Assembly (NCBI GenBank): GCA_014860845.1
Contig: JACZIY010000494.1
Coordinates: forward strand, 1-11,563
DNA: 11,563 nucleotides
Source: Anaerolineaceae bacterium
Lineage (GTDB): Bacteria > Chloroflexota > Anaerolineae > Anaerolineales > Anaerolineaceae
Direction of reading: 5' to 3'
A program made the translations under genes and the position numbers. Positions within the stretch are counted from its first letter, which is position 1. Each line of letters begins with the position of its first letter. The notes beneath the pieces were generated by a model, which saw only the letters and a list, made by a program, of their open reading frames with translations, did not search any database and was not told the DNA's origin. Positions 5,279-11,563 of the stretch are shown here, one piece after another.

Positions 5279-8200
5279 TCAATGGCGACGTCTTTTTCTT
5301 TTATTTTTAGATTTTTCGACCTCTTGACTGATCGGAATTTTCTTATCCTCAGTCAGGCTCACCTGTTCTTTCTCAATTGTTGAATTTACTCTTTGCGAAG
5401 GCCGGTAAGTAAACATGCGATTCACCAACGCTGATCGAATATCCTCCAACAATGTCTTGAACAATTCAGAAGCTTGGGACTTATATTGAACAAGCGGATC
5501 CCGTTGACCATACGCCTCTAAACCAATCGAAACGCGTAGCGCTTCAACCTTGGTCAGATATTCTACCCACATTTGAGAAATGATAGATAACAACAATTCT
5601 CGATAAATTTCATTTCTAACTCGTTTTCCAAGGATATCACGCAGGATTTCACGTTGTTCAGAATCAAAATCAGGAATAATTTTAACTTTTAACTCTTCAA
5701 ACTTTTGTTGCCCAATTTCTTTGACAATCAAATTTCGGTTCTTCTCGTCAAGGTTGGACAAAGACACCTGGTTTTGTTGAAGTCGGTTCAATTCATAAAT
5801 GCCCCAAACCGATTGAAGTGCAATTAAAGCGTCCTGTAAATGTTCCAAAACTGATTGAGATATTTGGGCTTTGTCCTGTTTTTGTAAAGCCTGCGCTGCC
5901 AGAAATATGTAATTTAATCGGTTGTAACGCTGTTTTACCTGGCGATGAGTTTTACGATCAAAGGCCAATCGACTACCCTGAACAAGCGAAATCATCAATC
6001 GGAAAAAATTATCACGATCGATTGTATTTGAATCAATCTGTCGAAGCCAATTGTCAATGTCGATTGACAACTGTCCTTGTTCACCAAGAAGAGCATTTTT
6101 TTGTTTGGCAAATGCATCATCAACTGCATCTAATAATATATCGACTGATTCATCCCAATTTTTTCCCTGAAAATCTCCAGGTTTAACATCGAGGTTATTG
6201 AATCTGACAGCGAATGTTCCAACTGCCCGGGAAATATTAATACTTAACAAAAATTTCTCAATTTGATTGCGAATTTCATTTTCAATATCATTGGAACCTT
6301 CTATCAACTCCTGTAATTGTCTTGGATTTAATTGCAATGGAGTTCGAACAAGATTAGATAGTTCCTGTAGTAATTGTTGCGGCTTTTGTGGTTCAATATT
6401 TTGTGAGTCTTCCAAACCGGCTAAAAACGAATCAAGTGCATCAAACCTTTCCAATTTTTGTGTTTCAACAGTTTCATCAACTCGGACCAGGAATTTTTGT
6501 GAGCTGTCTACGGCATGTGTGATTTCTGAGTTCAGACTATCCTCAGAAAGTTTGAGCAAAAATGGCTTTACCTTATCTTTGGAAACTGGAAAATCACCCA
6601 AACTGCCACCAAATTCTTCCAGGATTGTTTTCAGGTGAAAGGATGGGAAAAATACATCCTCATAGTCAATAGATGGTTGAATATCAGCCAGGTACGCCAT
6701 CAATTTCCAGGGACCTTCTTCATCCAACATCGCATTGGTAACCCGCTGTTCAAGATCCAGCTTTACCATTTCCATAACATCTTCAGTCAAATCTTCTTTG
6801 ACAAAGACGCGATCCCTTTGAGAATAAATCCGTTTTCGTTGCATGTTAAGCACATCATCATATTCCAGCAGATGCTTACGGACATCAAAATTTGAGCCTT
6901 CAACCCTTTGCTGAGATTGTTCGACCAACCGTCCCACCAGACCTGATTCGATCGGGATATTTGCATCGACGTTAAATCGACGCATTAATCCATCAACCTG
7001 CTGACCACCGAACAAACGCATTAATTCATCCTCCAACGAAAGATAGAAACGCGAAGAACCCGGATCTCCCTGACGGGCAGCTCGTCCTCGCAATTGGTTA
7101 TCAATACGGCGTGCTTCATGGCGTTCTGAACCGATCACATGCAAACCACCCAGAGCGCGAACGTTTTCCATTTCATCCATCGCCTGCAAAAATGCATTAA
7201 CCGAATCAACATAAATCCCATACAATTCTGGGTCCATATTTTTCAATAGTTGTCGTTTATCCTCATCCCTGAGTGAATAAGGATCTATCTGGTTTCTTCG
7301 TAATACTCGGGCAATATCAGCATGAATCTCTTCACTGATTTCACCCCCTAATTTAATATCAACACCTCGACCAGCCATATTCGTGGCAATCGTCACCGCA
7401 CCGAATGCGCCAGCTTTACTAATAATTAAAGCTTCTTCATCATGTTTTCTGGCATTCAAGACCCGATGGGGAACACCTGCACCTAAAACGTCATGAAGGC
7501 GGGATGAATATGTTTCCGGTAAGTCCAGAATTGCTAATCCGCGTTTCAGATTCTCCGGATCCTGCGGGTTAACTGATTCAAGTCCTAAATCCCGAGCGTA
7601 TTTTCTCATCTGGGTAATATTCAATTGATCCAATGGTTCATTCAGAAATTCCAACTCCGGTACTTTTTGCTCAATCATTTCGCGATCATTTTTCTTCATC
7701 CAGGTATCCCTGATAAGAAAGGTTTGCATTAATCTACGAATGGCTTCCATCGAAAGTCGATCAGATAATCGATCAGAAAGTTCCACTGAGGTTGTGCCTA
7801 TTAATTGAGGTCGACCGAGAATATGATAAAAAAGTATTTCTTTTCCGATGGATCGTAACTTTGCTTCCTCCGTCCGGTAAACAATATCCGGATAATCCTT
7901 TCGTTTGTAGAAAACAGGTTTCTTATTTGCATCGTCCCGATATGCATAAAATGTGTAACGATACCCTTCTTCATCTTTGTCTTCAATGGTTTCCATGTGT
8001 GAATCTTTGCCAAAGGCCTGAAATTCAAGATTAGTCGGGATCGGTAACACATCCAGATTGTAAATTTTATTAAACTCTTCAGATTCCGTTTCAGCCGTAC
8101 CTGTCATGCCTGCCAGTTTTTCATACATTCTGAAGTAGTTCTGGATGGTAATGGTCGCATATGTAACATTCTCCGGTTCGACTTTTACTCCTTCTTTTGC

Positions 8201-9313
8201 TTCAACAGCCTGATGCAAACCTTCTGACCATCTTCTTCCAGGCATTAATCGACCGGTAAATTCATCTACGATGACAACTTTTCCACCCTGAACCAGGTAA
8301 TCCTTATTTCGTCGGAATAGATGTTGTGCTTTGAGGGCTTGTTCAAGATACCCTAAAATTCTAGCTTGTTCTGGTGAAATATCCTCCGGTCGTTCAGGGT
8401 CCCGAATAGGCATTTGCAACAAATCTTCCACATGTGCTTCGCCCAACTCCGTCAAAGCAACGTAGCGATCTTTTTCACTGATCTCATAATCTTCCGGGTT
8501 CAGTTGACGTACAACTAACGCCATACGCACATACCATTCGGTTTCGTCTGAAGCAGGACCGGAGATAATCAACGGAGTACGTGCTTCATCGATCAGAATA
8601 TTGTCGATTTCATCAATGATCGAGTAATAATGGCCTCTTTGAACCCGATCCTGCAAACGATTGGTAAGATTATCACGCAAGTAATCAAAACCAAATTCGC
8701 TATTGGTCCCATAAACGACATCCGAAAGATATGCCTGTTGGCGGTTCACCATCACCAATTGATTTTGATCTTCTATGGAAGAAGTTTTTTCCAGATCAAC
8801 AATAAAAGCTTTCTGTCCATTCTCTGTACGACTTGCCATCTGCAAAACACCAACAGAAAGGCCCAAAGAGACATAAATAGGAGCCATCCAGCGAGCATCA
8901 CGTCTGGCAAGGTAGTCATTGACGGTTACAACATGGACACCTCGCCCTGTGATTGCATTCAGATAAACAGGTAAAGTAGCAACCAGCGTTTTTCCTTCAC
9001 CAGTACGCATTTCTGCAATCTTCCCGCGATGCATGGTGATACCACCAATCATCTGTACATCAAAATGACGTAATCCTAAAGTTCTTTTACTCACCTCGCG
9101 GACGGTGGCAAAAGCTTCAATCATAAGATCATCCAATGGCTCCCCATCTTCAAATCTTAGTTTAAATTCATTGGTTTTATTAAATATTTCAGAATCTGAT
9201 AATTTTTCAAACTGGGGTTCCAGCAGGGTAATTGATCTGGCAAGTTCTGCGGTTTCTTCAATTTCTTTTTTTTGTGGATCATATTCAAATACTTTGGCAA
9301 TCTTATTTAACAT
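5279..9313 (-). CDS. secA: Protein translocase ATPase SecA, unusually large (1344 residues)
   Basis: SecA is the ATP-driven motor that pushes preproteins through SecYEG. The core is intact: Walker A MRTGEGKT (102-109), DEID Walker B (234-237) with LIDEARTPLIISGP, the preprotein-binding region about 253-400 (VDEFTGRLMPGRRWSEGLHQAVEAKEG split over 349-375), KLAGMTGTAETE (399-410), IATNMAGRGVDIKLGG (642-657) and LRGRAARQGDPGSSRFYLS (741-759) with arginines R744/R747. The C-terminal scaffold part is at about 1221-1302. Usual SecA length is roughly 800-1000. Extra sequence lies at about 163-190, 431-469, 517-613, 660-715 and 865-1200. The cysteine-rich zinc tail that binds SecB is missing, replaced by a basic KNKRKRRRH end. 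I find no cysteine in the whole protein. The start at 9313 is set by AAAGGG six bases upstream; ATG 9337 lacks such a site. The stop is 50 bases before the S1 promoter. Confidence 0.96.
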   Translation of the reverse strand: MLNKIAKVFEYDPQKKEIEETAELARSITLLEPQFEKLSDSEIFNKTNEFKLRFEDGEPLDDLMIEAFATVREVSKRTLGLRHFDVQMIGGITMHRGKIAEMRTGEGKTLVATLPVYLNAITGRGVHVVTVNDYLARRDARWMAPIYVSLGLSVGVLQMASRTENGQKAFIVDLEKTSSIEDQNQLVMVNRQQAYLSDVVYGTNSEFGFDYLRDNLTNRLQDRVQRGHYYSIIDEIDNILIDEARTPLIISGPASDETEWYVRMALVVRQLNPEDYEISEKDRYVALTELGEAHVEDLLQMPIRDPERPEDISPEQARILGYLEQALKAQHLFRRNKDYLVQGGKVVIVDEFTGRLMPGRRWSEGLHQAVEAKEGVKVEPENVTYATITIQNYFRMYEKLAGMTGTAETESEEFNKIYNLDVLPIPTNLEFQAFGKDSHMETIEDKDEEGYRYTFYAYRDDANKKPVFYKRKDYPDIVYRTEEAKLRSIGKEILFYHILGRPQLIGTTSVELSDRLSDRLSMEAIRRLMQTFLIRDTWMKKNDREMIEQKVPELEFLNEPLDQLNITQMRKYARDLGLESVNPQDPENLKRGLAILDLPETYSSRLHDVLGAGVPHRVLNARKHDEEALIISKAGAFGAVTIATNMAGRGVDIKLGGEISEEIHADIARVLRRNQIDPYSLRDEDKRQLLKNMDPELYGIYVDSVNAFLQAMDEMENVRALGGLHVIGSERHEARRIDNQLRGRAARQGDPGSSRFYLSLEDELMRLFGGQQVDGLMRRFNVDANIPIESGLVGRLVEQSQQRVEGSNFDVRKHLLEYDDVLNMQRKRIYSQRDRVFVKEDLTEDVMEMVKLDLEQRVTNAMLDEEGPWKLMAYLADIQPSIDYEDVFFPSFHLKTILEEFGGSLGDFPVSKDKVKPFLLKLSEDSLNSEITHAVDSSQKFLVRVDETVETQKLERFDALDSFLAGLEDSQNIEPQKPQQLLQELSNLVRTPLQLNPRQLQELIEGSNDIENEIRNQIEKFLLSINISRAVGTFAVRFNNLDVKPGDFQGKNWDESVDILLDAVDDAFAKQKNALLGEQGQLSIDIDNWLRQIDSNTIDRDNFFRLMISLVQGSRLAFDRKTHRQVKQRYNRLNYIFLAAQALQKQDKAQISQSVLEHLQDALIALQSVWGIYELNRLQQNQVSLSNLDEKNRNLIVKEIGQQKFEELKVKIIPDFDSEQREILRDILGKRVRNEIYRELLLSIISQMWVEYLTKVEALRVSIGLEAYGQRDPLVQYKSQASELFKTLLEDIRSALVNRMFTYRPSQRVNSTIEKEQVSLTEDKKIPISQEVEKSKNKRKRRRH

Positions 9314-9319
9314 TCTTAT

Positions 9320-9325
9320 CCCTTT
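9320..9325 (-). promoter_or_regulatory. Ribosome-binding site that fixes the secA start
   Basis: AAAGGG lies six bases before ATG 9313. The in-frame ATG at 9337 would start eight residues earlier but has only A/T-rich sequence before it. Confidence 0.75.
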
Positions 9326-9353
9326 ATTAATCAACATAAAGTTGAATTTTTTC

Positions 9354-9371
9354 TTAATTTTTAGACATCAT
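9354..9371 (-). other. Possible leader mini-ORF upstream of secA
   Basis: In the predicted secA leader, ATGATG followed by three codons and TAA encodes (M)MSKN. AAGGA (9374-9378) precedes the second ATG by five bases, a better-placed ribosome-binding site than many genes have. It ends 40 bases before the secA ATG. A short TCAAC/GTTGA hairpin lies in the same leader. Such a tiny frame can occur by chance. Confidence 0.25.
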
Positions 9372-9393
9372 TTTCCTTCACGTCTGGTGGAAA

Positions 9394-9402
9394 ATTATAG
9401 CA
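9394..9402 (-). promoter_or_regulatory. Extended -10 promoter of secA
   Basis: On the minus strand TGCTATAAT (9402-9394) matches the extended -10 consensus TGnTATAAT exactly. No -35 similarity is seen 16-18 bases upstream, which is tolerated by extended -10 promoters. The predicted start near 9387 gives a leader of about 73 bases before secA. It lies just downstream of the lpdA terminator. Confidence 0.7.
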
Positions 9403-9450
9403 TAAGCGACGCATTCATCGGGATGGACGATTTACATTTTATGGAAGATC

Positions 9451-9485
9451 AATAAAAAAAGGCTTTGTGACTTCACAAAGCCTTT
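9451..9485 (-). terminator. Intrinsic terminator after lpdA
   Basis: On the minus strand AAAGGCTTTGTG (9485-9474) pairs perfectly with CACAAAGCCTTT (9469-9458) around the loop AAGT, a 12-bp stem. T-rich sequence (9460-9451) follows. It starts 18 bases past the lpdA stop and closes the E2-lpdA unit. It is also nearly symmetric, with A-runs on both strands, but no gene converges on it from the other side. Confidence 0.92.
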
Positions 9486-9502
9486 CGATGAAATTGTTTT
9501 TT

Positions 9503-10900
9503 CTAAATATGGATCGTCTCACCCACTATTCCGTGAGCTGCTTCCATGATTACTTCACTCAATGTCGGATGGGCATGTACATTTCGGGCAATTTCTTCAG
9601 CTGTTAATTCCATGCTCTGTGCCAGGGTTAATTCAGGTAATAATTCTGACACCTCAGGTCCGATCAAATGGGCACCTAAAATCTCTCCATATTTCACATC
9701 TGTGACTATCTTTATGAAACCAGTTGATTCACCCAATCCCAGTGATTTTCCATTCACCTGGAAGGGAAAACGACCGACTTTGACCTCATACCCTTCTTCC
9801 TTTGCCTGTGCTTCTGTCAGACCAAAAGAAGCTACCTGCGGTTGGCAATAAGTAGCCCTTGGCATCATTCTATAATCCAGTTTCACGGTATCCACACCTG
9901 CAATATTCTCGGCGCAAACAATTCCCTGAGCACTGGCAACATGAGCCAATAACAATTTACCGGTTACGTCACCAATTGCCCAAATTCCGGCAATATTCGT
10001 TGCCAATCGATCGTCAATTTCGATAAAACCACGTTTATCCAGATTAACACCCATCTCTTTTAAGCCCAGATCAGCTGAATTGGGTTTAAATCCAATCGCA
10101 ATCAGTGCTTGTTCAGCTTCCAGAATTTTTTCTGAGCCATCCTGAGAAACAGTTACTTTTACACCTGATTCAGTCGTCTCAACCTTTTCGACACGATGTC
10201 CAGTCAGCGATTTTATGCCTACCTTCTTGAATGCTTTTTCCAGCTCTGTGCCAATTTCCTCATCTTCTAAGGGTACCAGGCGAGGAAGCATTTCGACGAT
10301 AGTAACTTCGGTGCCGTATCCATTCCAGATGGTAGCAAATTCGACACCGATGGCGCCAGCTCCAATTATTACAACCGATTGAGGTTGCTTTGTTTGTAAA
10401 ATAGCTTCTTTGTAAGATAAGATTCTTTCTCCATCAATATCCACACCAGGTATTAGAGAAGAATGTGCGCCAGTAGCAACGATGATGTTCTTTGCGACAA
10501 CCTCCTGAGTGCTGCCATCTTCACTGGTTACACTGATTTTATTTTTGGCAGTCAGACGACCCGCACCCATAATGACATCAATATTGTTCTTCTTCATTAA
10601 GAAACCAACACCTTTTGTCAACCTGTTAGAAACCTGACGACTACGTTTTACGGCAACTGAATAATCCAGTTTTAAATTGTCGAATGAAAAACCAAATTCT
10701 TTTGCTCCCGTTCGTAAGGTGTGGGCGACATCAGCATTTTTTAATAAAGATTTAGATGGTATACATCCAACATTTAAACAAACACCTCCCATCCATTCTT
10801 TATCAATAATGGCCGTTTTTAATCCAAGTTGTGATGATCGGATGGCAGCCACATAACCACCTGGTCCAGCTCCTAATACGACTACATCATATTCACTCAT
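9503..10900 (-). CDS. lpdA: Dihydrolipoyl dehydrogenase (E3)
   Basis: The 465-residue flavoprotein reoxidises dihydrolipoyl groups on E2 (or glycine-cleavage H protein) and passes electrons to NAD+. The FAD-binding GAGPGG is at 10-15, and the redox-active disulfide C41/C46 is in GGVCLNVGCIPS. The NAD-binding GAGAIG is at 180-185, and the second FAD motif WAIGDVTG at 307-314. The C-terminal dimerisation domain (about 345-465) carries the catalytic pair H444/E449 in HAHPTLSE. Length and order match the family fully. The ATG at 10900 has GAGGAG (10905-10910) four bases upstream. It lies 91 bases after the E2 gene, the usual partner, so both serve the same 2-oxo acid dehydrogenase complex. An extended -10 in that gap suggests extra independent transcription, as expected if E3 is shared by several complexes. 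Confidence 0.97.
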   Translation of the reverse strand: MSEYDVVVLGAGPGGYVAAIRSSQLGLKTAIIDKEWMGGVCLNVGCIPSKSLLKNADVAHTLRTGAKEFGFSFDNLKLDYSVAVKRSRQVSNRLTKGVGFLMKKNNIDVIMGAGRLTAKNKISVTSEDGSTQEVVAKNIIVATGAHSSLIPGVDIDGERILSYKEAILQTKQPQSVVIIGAGAIGVEFATIWNGYGTEVTIVEMLPRLVPLEDEEIGTELEKAFKKVGIKSLTGHRVEKVETTESGVKVTVSQDGSEKILEAEQALIAIGFKPNSADLGLKEMGVNLDKRGFIEIDDRLATNIAGIWAIGDVTGKLLLAHVASAQGIVCAENIAGVDTVKLDYRMMPRATYCQPQVASFGLTEAQAKEEGYEVKVGRFPFQVNGKSLGLGESTGFIKIVTDVKYGEILGAHLIGPEVSELLPELTLAQSMELTAEEIARNVHAHPTLSEVIMEAAHGIVGETIHI

Positions 10901-10946
10901 GTTACTCCTCTACTCATCAGACAAGTTTCCGTGATATCAACATAAA

Positions 10947-10955
10947 ATTATATCA
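10947..10955 (-). promoter_or_regulatory. Extended -10 promoter before lpdA
   Basis: On the minus strand TGATATAAT (10955-10947) matches TGnTATAAT. The -35 region is poor (TTCTGA at an 18-base spacer is the best). Transcription would start near 10940, about 40 bases before the lpdA ATG. No terminator is evident after the E2 gene, so this would supplement read-through from E2. Confidence 0.5.
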
Positions 10956-10991
10956 ATTACCTGCCCAATTTCAGAACTATTTTTTGTTATT

Positions 10992-11563
10992 TTATTGCCA
11001 ATTTTCCAGAACAGTTACAATTTTTGCCAGGAAATTATCAGCAGTTGATCCATCCAATATACGGTGGTCAAATGTGAATGAAAGGTAAACCATTGGTCGA
11101 ATGGCAATCGCGTCATTGATAACCACCACCCGTTTCTTTATGGCTCCTATACCTAATATACCTGCCTGAGGTTGATTAATTACCGGTGTAGCGAATAAAG
11201 ATCCAGCTGTTCCATGATTGGTGATCGAAAATGTTCCATCTGTAACATCATCTGGTTTTAGTTGATGGTTTCTTGCCCGATTAACTAGGTCTCCAACAAC
11301 CCGTGCTAAACCAGATATGGAATATCCATCTGCATTTTTAATGACCGGCACAATTAAACCTTCTTCTTCCAATGAAGTAGCCAGTCCTATATTGATCGCA
11401 TTTTTTACAAGGATGCCATTTTCAGTCCAGGTTGAATTGACCAAAGGATAGGCTCTTAATGCAAGTGCAGTAGCAACAATAAAATAAGATGAGTATGTCA
11501 ATCTTATTCCTTGCCTGGAAAAAAGTTCTTTATTAGTCTTTAGATGATCACTCACCGGTTTCA
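10992..11563 (-). CDS. 2-oxo acid dehydrogenase E2 acyltransferase, catalytic domain (partial, N-terminus beyond window edge)
   Basis: The visible 189 residues are the C-terminal catalytic domain of a dihydrolipoamide acyltransferase, which moves the acyl group from lipoate to CoA. Typical stretches are NIGLATSLEEEGLIVPVIKNAD, written here as NIGLAT...GLIVPVIKNAD, then GTFSITNHGTAGSLFATPVI and the active-site DHRILDG with its catalytic H and D. The frame is open to the right edge, reading K-P before the GTG at 11555. That GTG sits inside the domain, so the gene continues upstream into lipoyl and E1/E3-binding domains. The sequence around NHGTAGSLFATPVINQPQ is closer in style to 2-oxoglutarate and actinobacterial-type E2s than to E. 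coli pyruvate E2, but I cannot fix the substrate (pyruvate, 2-oxoglutarate or branched-chain) from this part. lpdA follows on the same strand. Confidence 0.94.
   Translation of the reverse strand, partial: KPVSDHLKTNKELFSRQGIRLTYSSYFIVATALALRAYPLVNSTWTENGILVKNAINIGLATSLEEEGLIVPVIKNADGYSISGLARVVGDLVNRARNHQLKPDDVTDGTFSITNHGTAGSLFATPVINQPQAGILGIGAIKKRVVVINDAIAIRPMVYLSFTFDHRILDGSTADNFLAKIVTVLENWQ

Noticed and set aside
4448..6638. Several plus-strand open frames of 100-120 codons opposite the S1 gene and secA
   Set aside because: They lie fully antisense to well-supported genes, show no domain or ribosome-binding site, and have low-complexity or cysteine-rich compositions typical of shadow frames.
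10963..11012. Imperfect direct repeat GCCCAATTTCAGAAC / GCCAATTTTCCAGAAC at the E2 stop
   Set aside because: Only two short copies, one being E2 coding sequence; no flanking features suggest an operator or a mobile element.
11553..11555. GTG as a true start of a 187-residue protein
   Set aside because: It lies inside the E2 catalytic domain and the frame remains open to the window edge, so the gene continues.

Overview
The window carries eight protein genes, all on the minus strand, packed tightly with no gene-free stretch over 200 bases. In transcription order (right to left) they are: the C-terminal part of a 2-oxo acid dehydrogenase E2 acyltransferase (runs off the right edge), lpdA (E3), a very large secA, an S1-domain protein (rpsA-like), an M19-family dipeptidase, a four-helix membrane protein of unknown function, a membrane-anchored LysM/M23 peptidoglycan hydrolase, and a Memo-family protein (AmmeMemoRadiSam system protein B) that runs off the left edge.

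Organism: the base composition leans AT. Promoters look like ordinary sigma-70 types (TTGACA/TATGAT and TTGCCA/TATAAT, both with 17-base spacers), and intrinsic terminators are clear. SecA is greatly enlarged by lineage-specific insertions and lacks the usual C-terminal zinc-binding tail. S1 has four domains plus an acidic tail. Together with the Memo/M19/M23-LysM gene set this suggests a Chloroflexota bacterium, most likely Anaerolineae. This is an inference from gene style, with no marker gene to prove it.

Layout by transcription unit: (1) E2 then lpdA, 91 bases apart, with an extra extended -10 before lpdA, closed by a 12-bp-stem terminator (9451-9485). (2) secA, with an extended -10 promoter and a leader of about 70 bases holding a possible tiny upstream reading frame. 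(3) The S1 gene with a strong promoter (5201-5229) and a strong terminator (3683-3709). (4) The dipeptidase and membrane-protein genes, overlapping by 4 bases (ATGA), starting directly after the S1 terminator with no promoter that I can see. (5) The M23 gene with a near-consensus promoter (2007-2035) and its own terminator (751-785). (6) The Memo gene.

The region is mostly housekeeping: central carbon metabolism (E2/E3), protein export (SecA), translation initiation (S1), peptide turnover (dipeptidase) and cell-wall remodelling (M23). I do not see a defence system, mobile element, CRISPR array or RNA gene. The most unusual object is the 1344-residue, apparently cysteine-free SecA. Next are the exact 8-residue repeats in the S1 tail and the dipeptidase/membrane-protein pair.
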